Source: Prorocentrum cordatum (Eukaryota; Sar; Dinophyceae; Prorocentrales; Prorocentraceae). From it: a stretch of DNA of 64,000 nt. Every line of letters starts with the position of its first letter. Positions within the stretch are counted from its first letter, which is position 1. The DNA lies in NCBI GenBank assembly GCA_963575745.1, contig CAUYUJ010019608.1, forward strand, positions 23,501-87,500. Reading direction: 5' to 3'. Below are positions 1 to 10,824 of the stretch, piece by piece. The translations under genes and the position numbers were made by a program. The notes below the pieces were generated by a model. The model saw only the letters and a list, made by a program, of their open reading frames with translations. It ran no database searches and was not told the origin of the DNA.

Positions 1-58
1 AGAGCTGGGCCTCTGGCCTAGGGGGCTAACTGCCCCGCCGGCCCCGACCTCCCCAGGA

Positions 59-190
59 GACGGCGACGACGACGACGACGCCGACGACGGCGACGACGAG
101 GACGACGACGAGGACGGCGACGACGACGACGACGACGCCGACAGCGACGACGACGACGACGATGACGATGACGAGGAGGACGACGACGCG
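59..190. repeat. GAC/GAT trinucleotide microsatellite
   Basis: An imperfect run of GAC triplets with GCC, GAG and GAT interruptions fills this stretch. Its translations are Arg-, Asp- or Val/Val-rich peptides, so the open frames across it are artefacts of the repeat. A second, purer GAC run lies at 571-602. The rest of 1-1800 holds GC-rich, non-periodic DNA in which I see no supportable gene. Confidence 0.9.
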
Positions 191-568
191 GCATTGGCAG
201 GGCAGGTGGCCCCCTGGGCGGGCAGAGCTGCGCGCTCCGCTTCTTGCTTTTCCCGCGCGAGATCAGCGCAATACCGCCGCGTGTTCCCTGCCTGGGGGCA
301 CGGGCGGCGCGAGGTCCAGAACTGCCAAGTTTTCCAAGCGAGTTGCCTTCAGCCGCGGCGACGAGGGGGCCCCCCCACAACCAAAAACAAGTGGGGCACA
401 GGAACCATTCATTCCCCCCCCGGGCCTCCTCGCGGCGGTTCCGCTGGATCTCCTCTCGTTCTAGAGCGCCGGAGTCTGACGGGTGCCCCCACGGGGCAGG
501 ACGCGCCAAACATCGGGCTCGCGACGGAGAGGGCGACTTGGGATTGGGGGTTCGAGCTACGACCCTGA

Positions 569-570
<2 letters not shown>

Positions 571-602
<32 letters not shown>
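571..602. repeat. GAC trinucleotide microsatellite
   Basis: A pure run of about ten GAC triplets follows a short GC-rich stretch. It repeats the motif at 59-190 and has no coding meaning that I can see. Confidence 0.9.
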
Positions 603-1589
603 TGATCGCCCTCCCCGTCGTTGGCCCCGCCTGGATTTCAGCCTGCTCTTTGTCTGGGGGGAACGCCTCTTCCTCCTGTTCCTCTTCCTCCTCGGCCCAT
701 GTTTTTTCTTTTGTCTGCAGGTCGCCTTCCCCTTTGATCCAGGCAATCTTGGCCCCCATCCATGGGCCGCGGCGGCGCCGGCCGACTCCCGGGGGAGGGG
801 GGGGCGCCCGTGGCGTGGCGAAACGAAGGCGGGAGTTCCCTCGTGGCTCACTGGGCGAGGAAGACGGGGTTGTGGAGGGAAGGATCAGAGAGGATGGGGG
901 TGAGAGGATTGAAGACTACAGGAAGATTGGCAAAGTGAGGGGAGAAGAGAAACGCGTTGTTGGGCAGATCTCCCCCGCCACCTCTCCCGCCCCCCCCCCC
1001 TTTCTCGTTCCGCGTTCTTCGACCCGCGCAGGCGTGGCGACGATGCGCAGGGCAGGCCCCATGCAGACCACCGCCAGTCACCTCCCACCTCACGTTGCCC
1101 AATTCCGCATCTTTTCAAATGGACTTGAGCATTGCCCCTTGCTCAAAACAGTACGCAGCAATGCTTTATGACAGCGCGCCTTGCGCTCTCCGCATTGCTT
1201 CGAAACGCATGCCTAAGAGTAACAAGTACCTCTGGAAGCACCTGATCATCGCGCTTGCAACGTGCGCGCGCCCGCACAGCCTGGCGATCCGTCCATTAAA
1301 AACCTCATCCTGGAAATTGTGGAGCCATCTCGGATCGATGGCAGAAATAAGGTGGTAATCTACAACATGACAAAAATAATGCGATTTTGGTTTGGTCTTG
1401 CACTGGCATTTCGACAATCGAAGATTTTCACCAGCAACGCACTGGCAGCAGTTTCAAGAACAAACACCCATGTTCATATGCCTCTTGCCGAGCGTTCTCA
1501 CTCATCACAAGTCCCTCTTGGTGGAGCACATCAAAATAACTGCATATAGCCCACAGACACGTTGAAAGTGTTCGCATGTAGCGGGGGGT

Positions 1590-1800
1590 TGCTCATCTTG
1601 TTATTTCTCCTCTGCCTCCTCCTTCTCTCCCCGATCCTCTCTCCCTTCTCATCCTCCTCTCATCGTCCTCTCATCCTCCTTTTCCTCATCGCCTTGCCCC
1701 TCCTGATCCTCCTCTCCTCCTCCTCATCTTGCGGGCCCTTCCCCTCCTCATCTTTGTCGTCCTCATCCTACCCCCCCCCTCTTATTCCTCCTCCCGTCCG
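1590..1800. repeat. CTCCT-rich polypyrimidine tract
   Basis: About 200 bases are nearly pure pyrimidine on the plus strand, built from CTCCT, CATCCT and CCCCCC steps. It lies just beyond the 3' end of the gene at 1805-3186. It may be a purine-rich spacer on that gene's strand; no other function is visible. Confidence 0.75.
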
Positions 1801-1804
1801 CATC

Positions 1805-3186
1805 TCATGTGGACAACTGCGCCTATATAGCCTGGGCGCCAGCCGATGGAGCTCGACGAAAGCACCGGGGCCAAGGCGCCGACGCCCCGAGGAGAAAAAA
1901 ACTTATCTGTTTCACCCGGGACTGGAAAAAAGCAGGGGCCGCCACCCGACAGAAGCTCATTGCTAACCCCGTGCGCCGGCTGTCGTCGCAGATCAGTGCC
2001 AGCCTGGCCAATAACAACGATGTGATTATAACCATGTTCGCCGCCTTCACCGAAGAACTGAGTTCTGGGTATTTATTTCTGGAAGACGTACCCCTGCCAA
2101 TTAAATCCATTGAAAACACAGCGGGGGTGTACGAGATCTTTCTGTCTTTGCACCAGCTCTTGTAATCAATGTACAGTTGTTTCAATGCAATGTCTGGGCC
2201 ATGATCGACATGCGGCATCCAACGTTTGTCCGCCATTTCAGCCATCACTGAGCCTACCAAAGTCAGGAGCACGCCAAGATGTAATATATGCATCAAGTCG
2301 TGGTGCACGGTCTCCAGCCGCCAGCCGTAGATTTTTGACCAGGGGCTCACTGTCTCTGGAACTTCCGCATCCATATACATATCGTGTGTTATTACACATT
2401 TCCTCCAATTGGCCGGTCGGCAACAATCCCCGGAATGCAAAGCTTGCGGCGCCTTCTTGAATGGCGGCGTGGCTGCACATAGGTCACACATGTAGGTTCG
2501 CCCGTATTTATGTTTGAAACCATTGGCTTCGCATCGACATTTCAGGTCAGCTTCGAAGCCAGCGTAGAGGAGCGCATGCCCACCGGCAATATCTGTTCCA
2601 GCAACTTTCGCCCTCCAAGAACAAGATGGCAACTCTTCTCCGTAAAATCCCCTAGTCGTATACTTCCCTCTGCGAAGTCCCCCCCCCCCCCCCCCCCCAC
2701 ACACACCACGCGCAAAACCTAGCGATCAGAGCGTGTGTCCTAGAGCGAAGCTTGGCTGACGGAAACGCATTGATTGGGCAAAGTACCACCAATAACTAAT
2801 TTCGCATCATATGAGTCTCCTTGCGTCACCAGGGATGCGAGCGACCATATTTGCATCTCCGTGAGCTTTGAGTAAGCAGCACCATCAGAGTATAACATAT
2901 AAGGCACAACTGTAGAAGCTGCATGCGTTTCCAAATGCTTGCGGCGTTCGACAGCCCAGGGCTCATTTTGCAGACCCGCCCAAAATTCTGCAAGATTAGA
3001 TGGCCATCGTTCCCCAAAAACGCTCCTTTCAAAGCGCTCTTTCCCAGCGTCGTGGAGCTGCCCAAACACCTAGTGCAAAGGGAGGACATGGCTGTTGACC
3101 TTTTTGAGCTTCAACTTTTTTTGGTCGCCAGTGCAATCTGCAAGAAGTACGGTTTCAGATTCATTCCATATGCCGACTGAGGCCAC
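1805..3186 (-). CDS. Transposase-like dinoflagellate multicopy family member (broken or with readthrough)
   Basis: Two consecutive minus-strand blocks form one protein. The N-terminal block (about 3186-2740) contains VLLADCTGDQ, then FGQLHDAGKERFERSVFGER, then VPYMLYSDGAAYS and WSLASLV. The C-terminal block (about 2690-1825) contains GFYGEELPS, a Cys pair in YMCDLCAATPPFKK, and HHDLMHILHLGV. The order DGxxYS / Cys-x2-Cys / DxMHxxxLG recalls plant TNP2-type transposases and a family I associate with many dinoflagellate gene sets; the assignment is inference. The frame is interrupted by in-frame TAG at 3072-3070, and less certainly at 2742-2740 and 2721-2719. A poly-G/C run near 2682-2700 shifts the frame between the blocks. 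A further TAG at 1825-1823 is followed five codons later by TGA at 1807-1805. No start codon is secure because the 5' end lies in an upstream exon. Confidence 0.6.
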
Positions 3187-3410
3187 CTGTGTAAATCACG
3201 CTCTTCATTTTGTGGGCAGCGTCAATGGCAGCCTAAAGATGCCATTGCCTGTGCTGCAGGAGTTGCAGCCCCTTCATCAACCATGGCCCTTGCGAGCCTG
3301 CATCGCGGTGCAGCATGAGACACTCCTGAAGTCAGCGCGCGCAGGAATTCTTCAGCAACCGGCGATCGTGGTAGATCTTCCCATGGTCGCCGAGTTATTC
3401 TCAGTGCCCT
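3187..3410 (-). CDS. Possible upstream exon of the transposase-like gene
   Basis: Minus-strand frames here read [19 protein letters not shown] and, in another frame, [20 protein letters not shown], which look protein-like rather than repetitive. A CTTTAG just before the second stretch could be a splice acceptor. The two stretches are out of phase with each other and with the exon downstream, so the exon structure is unresolved. Upstream lies the AG microsatellite, which ends any coding signal. Confidence 0.3.
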
Positions 3411-3501
3411 CGGGCTGACAAGGTTGCCGTCCTCCTCTTTCCCCACCCCCTTCTCCCGAATCCCCCCCCCCCCCACATCTTTCTTGCCCCTTTCGAGGCA
3501 G

Positions 3502-3509
3502 CAGAGAGA

Positions 3510-3600
<91 letters not shown>

Positions 3601-3612
3601 AGAGAGGGAGAG
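3502..3612. repeat. AG dinucleotide microsatellite
   Basis: About 110 bases of almost pure AG, with GG and AT interruptions near each end. It translates as Glu-Arg or Ser-Leu peptides. A second AG run of about 70 bases lies at 3809-3879, and the DNA between them is purine-rich and non-coding in appearance. Confidence 0.95.
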
Positions 3613-3806
3613 GGAGGAACATGGAGAAGGGAAGAAGGAAGAACAGGAAGGAACAGGAGCAGGAGGAGGAGGAGGAGGAGGACGGCAGGGGGGGGCCGCC
3701 TGATCGACTGCGCCGCCAAGCCAGGGCAGGCCCAGCAGTTTTTCTGTCAACCAATCTCGACCTGAAGCGCGCTCCGGAGCCTCGACGTTGGCCCAAGGAA
3801 CGGCCC

Positions 3807-3808
<2 letters not shown>

Positions 3809-3879
<71 letters not shown>
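3809..3879. repeat. AG dinucleotide microsatellite
   Basis: A pure AG run of about 70 bases, the partner of the run at 3502-3612. The following 3880-4240 is purine-rich with no recognisable gene. Confidence 0.95.
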
Positions 3880-3880
<1 letters not shown>

Positions 3881-4352
3881 CGCGGCAGCGTCCTGTTTCG
3901 AGCATTCCGGCAGGCGTTGGATCCGTCTCCTGCGGGCCGGGCAGTGGCGTGGACAGGGCGCGAGGGGGCGCGGAGGGGGAGGTAGGCCAGGGAAGGAAGA
4001 GGGAGGATGGGGAGTTAGGCCGGGGCGGGAGCGGGGGGAGGGAGAGGAGGCGACAGAGTAAAAGGGGATGGGGCGAGGAAGGATGAGCTTTGCATCGAGA
4101 GCAGCTTCCTAGCATTCGGGCCTCGTGGGTAGTCGGCCGCTCGAGCGCTGGCACCTTGGAGTTGTGCCCTATAGGTGGCGTCTTGTGGTTCCAGATGGCG
4201 CCCTGTTGCTAGGAAGCGCATGGTGCCCCTAGGTGTCTTGTGCTAGCTGGTGCCATACTCTGTGGTATCCTACCTATGGTACTGCTACTGCTACCTCGAG
4301 CTACTGCTACCTCATAGTCTGCGACTGGTACCTCAAGCTACCGCATATCCAC

Positions 4353-4537
4353 TGCTCAAAATACAACTATTCAGGCTACTGCATGCTGGCATAGCCTGCC
4401 ACTGCTACCTCAAGCTACCCCAAGACCCCTGGAAGCTCTATCCGCGGTCGGCGCTCGCAGCGCGGGCTAGGAGGTAGCAGTCGCAGGCTATGAGGTTGCT
4501 TGAGGTAGCAGTAGCTTGAGTAGTTGCATTTTGAGCT
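4353..4537. repeat. Inverted repeat with ~29-bp arms
   Basis: The left arm at about 4353-4382 (GCTCAAAATACAACTATTCA and onward) matches the reverse complement of about 4505-4537 with roughly three mismatches. Inside it, CTGCTACCTCAAGC-type steps also pair, so the unit can fold into a long hairpin. The surrounding 4240-4560 is rich in CTACTGCTACCTC copies on both strands. No coding frame is evident; it may be a small foldback element. Confidence 0.7.
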
Positions 4538-4761
4538 TGAGGCCCCTTCCCAGCTTGAATGTCACGGGCCTTCTTGGGGCAGGAAATAGGATTGAGGTTC
4601 GCAAGGATGCGCACCCATAAAGGAAGGAGTGTAGAAGGTGATCGGATGGAACCTCGAGGAAACGCATGGAATACGATGAGGAATGTTACGAAAAATGCAA
4701 ACAGGACTTGTTTTCTCGCAAACTGCTACCCCCCATTGCAGGGTCGCACAGCACATGTTAC

Positions 4762-5609
4762 TCATCGCTGCGATGACCACCCTGCTGGCATCAGCCAGCT
4801 CAAACCGTGAGCGCGGCCCTAGGCACCGCCGGCAGCTGTCTCAACGTACCCATCCTCGAGCTCTTCCTCCTCCTCGTCCTCATCCTCTTCATGGTCCTTG
4901 TTGGGCGCCTTCGCCTTGTTCTGGGCCCGGATAAGCGCGTCGTAGGACCCCTTGGCCATGTCGTACATCAGTTGGTGGTCCGCCTTGATCTTCTCAGCAG
5001 CGTTCATCTTCGTGGCGCATGCATCCGGGTCGTCACAGTCATTGGCGATGAGTTCTTGGATCTCCAGCGAGCTCGCTGTCAGGTCATCTACCATCCTGGT
5101 TAAGTTGGCCAAGGTCTCCTCTGAGAACTTGCGGCCGTGCATCTTCATCTTGAGACTCCCTGCTGCGTCTTTAGATTTGTCTAGGCTTGTTAGGAACTTC
5201 TTCGCGAGGTCGGTCGGACTCAGTGGCCTCTCTTGCGCTGGGTCCTTACATTTATTGCCCTTGCCTTTCTTGCCTTTCTTGCCCATGCCTTTGCCCTTGT
5301 TGTTTTTGCTGCCCTTGCCGCCTGCGTCGTCGGCGCCACTGCCACTTCCGTCGGCGCCGGCAGGATGGGGCGCGGCCGGCTGGTCGAACGGGCCACTTGG
5401 GATTTCCGAGTCCTTGATAGCCGCTCCAACTGCACCTTCCGAGAAGCCTTTGACTTTAACCTGCTCAGCGTTGAACGCCGGAAACGAGGCTGCAGCGCTC
5501 TTAGGGTCGAAGTCCGCATTCAATGCCATGGCCAGCTCGCGACGGTCGATGTCGCTGACTTCCAAGTCCTGCTCCAGCCACACCCGCGCGAGGCGCATGC
5601 CCCCGTCAC
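4762..5609 (-). CDS. Conserved dinoflagellate protein, C-terminal exon
   Basis: This exon continues the one ending at 5928. Joining CCA-G (5930-5928) to GT-GAC restores a continuous HPDFPG-DGGMRLARVWL. The order is LARVWLEQDLEVSDIDRREL, a short acidic region, a Gly/Lys-rich linker (GKGSKNNKGKGMGKKGKKG), a Lys-rich helical segment (SPTDLAKKFLTSLDKSKD), the helical DLTASSLEIQELIANDCDD, and a strongly acidic tail of Asp and Glu. The Gly-Lys linker resembles the one in the upstream exon. The frame meets TAG at 4821-4819 and then TGA at 4764-4762, so the true end depends on whether UAG is read. No enzymatic motif is visible; the function is unknown. Confidence 0.7.
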
Positions 5610-5927
5610 CTGCAGGAGGGGGGAGGAGGAAGAGGAGGAGGATAAAGGGTAGGTCGGAGGATGGAGAGAAAGGAGAACGAGGAGGATGAGAAGAGGGAGG
5701 GTTGAAGAGGATCAGGATGGATAGGACTTGGAGGGAGGATCAAGAGGATCAAACGAATCAGGAGGATCAGGGCGATGAAGAGGGTCACGGAAGATCTGGA
5801 GGATCCGGAGCAAGAAGAAGATCAGGAGGATCATGGGGGCCAGGGGGATCAGGATCAGGGAAGGTCAGGAGGATCAGGAAGAGGAGGAGGAGGAGGATGG
5901 ATGGAGATGTCCAATGCCATCTTTGAC
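5610..5927 (-). other. Intron (318 nt) of the 4.7-9.0 kb gene
   Basis: On the minus strand the exon ends ...TTTCCAG, the intron opens GTCAAAG and closes ...CCTCCTGCAG, and the next exon opens GTGACGG. Removing it keeps the frame and joins HPDFPG to DGGMRLARVWL. The AG|GT...AG|G arrangement duplicates AGG across both borders, a style known in dinoflagellate introns. The body is an imperfect GGATCAGGA/GAGGAT repeat, so the intron is mostly simple repeat. Confidence 0.7.
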
Positions 5928-7047
5928 CTGGAAAGTCTGGGTGCCAATTCCACCAGCCCCTGGCCAACTTGTCTGCGATCACCTTCTCCGCCCGCTGGGC
6001 GCCCTGCCCCCCGTCGCCGCGCGTCGCCACGAGCTGGGCGCGATGCCGGGGGCCATATTTCATCTTGCTGCGAATCTCTCGGATCCTGATGCGCTTGTAG
6101 TGCACCGAGACGTTGCCCCAGTCCTTGTCGCTGTTGTACCAGGCTTGGAACAATTCAGTCTTGTTGTTCTTGAACTTATCGATCAGGTGCTCCGGAACTT
6201 CGCTTGGCCTTTTCTTCTTCTCGTTGATTTGCCTGCTGAACACCATATAGTCATTCCTATGCGTGTTGGAGTTCACCATGACCCATTCCGCTTTCTCCTC
6301 ATCGTCAAACTTTTTCAACACCTCTGGCGCCAATGGAACGTCACCGTTAGTGGCCTACACCACAGTGCTGGGCAAGTCTCCAGCGGCAGATGGGCGCGGC
6401 ACGACAGGATAGGCGTTGCCATCTTTGCCGTCGCCCTTGCCGTTCTGCAATGCCACGTTGACATCCTTGCTTGTGCCGCCGCCCTTGCCGCTCTGCGGTG
6501 CCACGTTGACATCCTTGCCTTTGCCGTCGCCCTTGCCGCCCTGCATTGCCACGTTGACATCCTTGCCTTTGCCGTCGCCCTCGCTGATATCCTTACCTGT
6601 GGCCGCGACCGTCGCCTTCGCGAAGATGGACTCGGCGGTCTGCGCTAAGGCCGACTCAGCGGTCTCGCCCATGGCGACGTCGTCCTCGTTGGGCCCCACC
6701 TCATCATCCTCCATGCGCGAGCCGTCCACAGAAGCGCTGCAGGCACTGGCGCCCATCGCATCGCGCGGATCCTCCGACTCATCATCTGCAGGTGCGGCCT
6801 TGGGGCCAGGAGCACTGGAGGGCGAGGGGCGTCCGCGATTCTGCACAGGCGTCACGGGCCCGCCCACGCGCGAAGAAGGGGTAGGTGGCGCGCTGGAGGA
6901 CGCTGCTGATGACGAGCCGTAGCCCAGCGCGTGCATGACCTCGGTCGTGCTCATGCCCTCGCGCGCAGCAGTCGACTCGACGAGGCGCTGCAGGCTGTCC
7001 AGGGCGCCCGGGAACAGCTTCACGGGCGGCTTCGGCTGCGGCGTCAC
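5928..7047 (-). CDS. Conserved dinoflagellate protein, central exon
   Basis: Starting from a likely acceptor (CCTCCAAG|GTGACG), the exon reads TPQPKPPVKLFPGALDSLQR, a Ser/Pro/Asp-rich low-complexity region, three near-repeats of GKGDGKGKDVNVAxQxG, and then a folded-looking region. That region contains APEVLKKFDDEEKAEW, DYMVFSRQINEKKKRP, KNNKTELFQAWYNSDKDWG, YKRIRIREIRSKMKYG and KLARGWWNWHPDFPG. The last part resembles a domain common in predicted dinoflagellate proteins (known to me only as hypothetical). One in-frame TAG at 6357-6355 separates the low-complexity and folded halves; both sides are in exactly the same frame. It could be an intron end, a readthrough codon or a disabling mutation. 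Confidence 0.7.
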
Positions 7048-8455
7048 CTTGGAGGAGGGGGGGAAAGGAAGTGAGAAATCGTAGACGTTTCGCATAACCC
7101 CACCGGCCCGATGCCCAGAGGAATTGCCTCGATCAGGCAAGTGGGCAGCACGCAGAGGAAGGGCCCCCCAGTGGAGGCCTCTTGGAGCGTCTTGGGCGCC
7201 TCGGAGCGCGTCTCTTGGGAGCATATTGGAGGCCTCTTGGGCGCCTGTCGGGGCCTCCTGGGCGCCTCCTGGGGCCCTCTTGAAGCGCTCTTAGGAGACT
7301 TGGGAGCGTTCTTGTGGCCATCTTGGAGGACATCGATCAAACAAGAAGCGAGCATTAGTCAGCGTTGCCCCTCGGGAGCCCAACAAAATCGCCTCTTCGG
7401 GCGCTCTTGCGGCGCCCTAAGGCTCTCTTGGGGCCGTCTTGGGGCTCTCTTGAGCCTCTCTTGGAGCCCTCTTGGGCGATCTTGGAGCCATCTTGAGGCC
7501 CCGGATGGCCATCGGAAGCGAAATGGAGAGAAAGTCAAACACATAGGTGCTCCTAAGGTTTTGGCCTCTTCGGGGCCTCCTGGGGGAGCTCTTTGTCTTG
7601 GAAAGGTCGTGGGGCATCTTGGAGCATCGTGGGGGCAATTATGAGACATCTTGGGATATCTTGAGCCATCTTGGAGGTCATCTTGGGCCCCCCCAAGCGC
7701 TCTTGGAGCCATCTTAATCAGTGCCCCCCAAAGGGGCCAACCTGTGGCTCAAACCTTCGTAACATCGATGATTTGGCATTCCCGCCGAGGCCTCTTGGAG
7801 CATCTTGGGTGCCTCTGGGGGGTCTCTTGCCTCTTGGAGGTCTCTTCGGAGCCTATTGGGGGCATCCTGGGGGCCTCTTGGGGCTTCCTGGCCACCTCTT
7901 GGGGCCCTCTTGGGGCGCCCACGGTAGCCCCGGGGGCCGTCTTTGGGCCATCTTGGGCGAGATCGATCACAGGGGGGGGGGTCCCTAATTATAGGCCACC
8001 CCCTGAGGAGGCCAAGATGGGGCCAAACACCAATGATGTTGGCTTCCTCGCCGAGGCCGTTCTAGACGCTCCGACGACTCGCGGGGCCCCCTGTCCAGGC
8101 CCATGGGGAAGGGGTAGGGGGCGGGGTCAACCCCTCCCCGAAGGGGGAGGAGGGGTGGAAGAGGAAACGCTCCAAAGCACCGACGCCCAGAGGGCTGGCG
8201 GGATTAGAAGAGGAGGGGAGTTGGGAGGAGAATGAGGAGGAGGCGGGAGAGAGATTGACCTCGCACGCCAGCGTTGGTCTGAACATGTCAGTGTCCAAAA
8301 CATAGTTCTTGGCCCCAGGAACCGCGGGGGGAGGGAGATGGAGGGAGGGCGTAGCTCCAGTAGGAAGCGGCCCCGGAATGAGGCAGGACCAGGAGAAGGA
8401 GGAGGAGGAGGTGGAGCAGAGGTTCTCCCGATGGGGCCTGTGGTGGCGGCGCGAC
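7048..8455 (-). other. Proposed 1.4-kb intron carrying an inverted-repeat arm
   Basis: The upstream exon ends at AGG|GTCGCG near 8456 and the downstream exon begins after CCTCCAAG at 7047; both borders are phase 0. Joining them gives SPSAPAR-VTPQPKPP with no stop. The interior is filled by CCTCTTGGGGCC-type repeats, including the left arm of the inverted duplication, and by a GC-rich stretch at 8010-8450. The borders are inferred from phase alone and need transcript support. Confidence 0.45.
7115..8005. repeat. Left arm of an ~0.88-kb inverted duplication
   Basis: This segment is the reverse complement, with divergence, of 10825-11702. Shared landmarks are the GATCAGGCAAGTGGGCAGCA region at 7130, GGACATCGATCAAACAAG at 7327, the CCCCTCGGGAGCCCAACA region at 7366, and CCCTAATTATAGG at 7982. 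Much of the body is variation on CTCTTGGGGCC. The spacer between the arms is about 2.8 kb and holds the 5' exon of the gene at 4.7-9.0 kb. Confidence 0.8.
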
Positions 8456-9020
8456 CCTAGCTGGGGCTGACGGCGAGGGGCTTTTCGCAGCGGCGGACCT
8501 AGCGGCGTCGGACGGCGCGGTGCTCTCCTGTTTGGTCGGCTGCAGCTTCTCAAGTGCATCGAACCTCCCCATGGATATATTTATCATGCCGCTCCTTCTC
8601 GAGTGCCTCTTGCATGATGCTCGGCGCCGTCGCGGGGTCTTGCGCGCTGCCATGCGCCATTGTAGGCGCCGCCCGCTCGCGGGGGCCATGATGGATGAGT
8701 GTCCCAGGCATGCGTGGGGGCCCTTGCATGCCTGCCTGCCGCGGCGCGGCTGCGGGCTGATGTGCTGAGACTGTCGGCGCACGGGCGGGCTGCGGTGTTG
8801 CCGTGAGCGTTGCTGCAGCCTTGGGCGGTCCTGCTGCCGTGGGCGTCTTGTCGGGCGTTGCTGCGTTTCCCGCGGCGGCATCCTGCCACTTGGCGAATTT
8901 CTGCATCACCTCCACAGGGGATGGTACCTTCTCCCGGGTCCTCTCGCCTGCCCTCACACGGCCTGCTGCGGCGTGGCTCGCCGCCGACATATCGCCGGGG
9001 CCGCGCTCAGGAGGAGGCAA
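8456..9020 (-). CDS. Conserved dinoflagellate protein, 5' exon (frameshifted)
   Basis: The minus strand reads KVPSPVEVMQKFAKWQDAAA, an Ala/Pro/Thr-rich linker, then IMQEALEKERHDKYIHG. The frame then changes by one base at a GGGG run near 8563-8570 and continues RFDALEKLQPTKQES and a Ser/Ala/Pro-rich end. The protein-like character on both sides of the slip suggests a homopolymer error or a recent frameshift rather than two genes. The exon would splice to the one beginning at 7047. The start codon is not certain; a GTG/ATG-rich GC region lies upstream and the true 5' end may be further away. Confidence 0.5.
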
Positions 9021-9289
9021 CTATAAGATTTGAACCCAGATGAGCCACCCATCAGTGCAAGGATGGAGGGAGTGAAGGTTGCAAGATGTGACATTAGGGG
9101 AGCGAAGAGAAGGGAAGGGGGGGAAAGGGAAGGGGGGGAAAATGGGCGGGACAGGGGGGGGAGGAGGGGCGAGGGCGGTCACCAAATGGGCGAGAGGGAA
9201 GGGGCATGGAAGGGGCGACTGAGGGACTCCACTTGATCATGGGAGCCGATTCCGGTATCATGCCATCAGGTATCGCGGCATGCATCTCA

Positions 9290-9480
9290 CGGGCCTCTTA
9301 GATGCAGCTTCGAAGCCCATGGGTGGCTCATTGGGGGCCTCTTGGGGGGCCACGGGGGCCACGTGGGGGCGTCGCGGGCCCATCTTGGGGCCCCTCGGGG
9401 GCGCATCAGGGGTTTCCGAGGAGCTCTTGGGGCCTCTGGGGCAACAGGCTCGCAGTATATGTTGATGTTGCCTAGCGCGG
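9290..9480. repeat. GGGGCCTCTTGG-type dispersed repeat
   Basis: A short run of the CTCTTGGGGCC repeat that also builds the inverted arms at 7.1-8.0 and 10.8-11.7 kb and recurs at 15.4, 49.3, 50.1, 53.8 and 54.9 kb. The stretch 9020-9290 is G-rich and shows no gene. Confidence 0.7.
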
Positions 9481-9539
9481 GCCCCTCCCGTGGCCTATTA
9501 CACCGCGTGGCTGGGCCGTCGCGGAGCCATCGGGGGCCT

Positions 9540-9726
9540 CATGGGCTGTCTGACATGCTAAGTTTGTTCCAAATCAATGGGAACTCCGATGGCGTTGCAT
9601 CAATGTTCTGCAATGGCGTGAAATCGGCGACCTTATGGGCTGTCTGACATGCTAAGCTTGTTCCAAACCGATGGAACATCCTACGATGTCGCATCAATGT
9701 TCTGCAATGGCGTGACATTGCGTGAA
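9540..9726. repeat. Tandem duplication of a ~94-bp unit
   Basis: ATGGGCTGTCTGACATGCTA occurs at about 9540 and again at about 9635. Each copy is followed by a related sequence ending in CATCAATGTTCTGCAATGGC. The two copies differ by several substitutions and small indels. Minus-strand translation repeats FGTSLACQTAH-like and ADFTPLQNIDATPSE-like peptides, but a two-copy repeat is not evidence of coding. No gene is supportable between 9727 and 10820; that stretch contains a C-run and CG-rich unique sequence. Confidence 0.8.
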
Positions 9727-10824
9727 GTGCGACGCGCAACTGGTATTTCACGGCTGTTTCACTGATATTTCACGGCTTCACGGTTTCACGGGTACGTGCG
9801 CGCAAACATCGTGCGTTGTAATGTTGTGTGTTGGTTTTGTCGCATGGGCCCCAAACGATCCAACCGTGCACCGTGGAGCGTTGAATGGCAATGATAAGCC
9901 TTGTCGCGGCCCTTCCAGGTTTCCAGCCAGGGCCAATGCGTTACTCGACCAAAGTGCAAGAACTTTTTGGGAGCACAGACCGCGCCATATCACTGGGCTT
10001 CGGAGCAGGGCCAGAGGGCAAGCCGGCTGTCCTGCGCACTGCTGGACGTTCTTCAGGGCGGCGCGGCGGCCCATGCCATACTTGGCGCAACGGGAGAAGG
10101 AATAGGCAGATGAGTGGGCAAGCAAATTGGCGCCATGGGGGAGTAGAGTCGAGCAGCGACACCCTCGCGAGGGGAGGTGGCAGGAGGGGGGCAAGGAGGA
10201 GGGAAGGGCGGATGAGGGAAGAGAGTTGCGCGTTCGACACATGGGGGTTCGAAGCCGGAGAAGTTGGTTTGATTTCCAAATCTCTTCATCATGCTTGTCC
10301 TTCCCCTGTGTCCTCCTTGCATGTTCTAAGCCGCTGCCCCTGCGTTCCCCCCCCCCCCCCCGCCCCATCCTCGCCCTCGTCCTCGCCGCCCCTTCCCGCT
10401 TCCAACTCGGCGAAATCCGCCAGGCCCCGCTCGGGGCCCACGCTCGACAATTTTCCGCGGCGCGTCCAGCCACGGCGACGAGGAGGGGCCCCCAAAGCCA
10501 AACAACTACGAACGTTTATCCCCGAGGCCATGCCGAATCACAGGCATTGTCTGCGTCGTCACCCCTTTCCTCTCGTCGTCTCCCCCGGGGCCGAGCGCTG
10601 GCAGGCAGCGCGTTTTTTTTGGCGATGTTCGCGCGTGCCCGTTGCAGGTGGGGAGGCGGTGTACATTGAGTGCAGACAGGAAAGTCGGGGCGGGGTGCCT
10701 GGGAATTTAGATCGTCTGAGGAAGTGGAGGGAAGATGAGGGCACATGTGCACTTCAAACATGCATATGCTTGCGCGCTGTGCGCAGAATCAGGCCGGCGG
10801 CAGTGGAAACTCTTATCAGCCTTC

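Noticed and set aside
10240-10260. tRNA T-arm-like GGGGGTTCGAAGCC
   Set aside because: No matching acceptor, D-arm or anticodon arm at the needed spacing; similar GGTTCGA strings at 546 and 25990 also lack cloverleaf partners.
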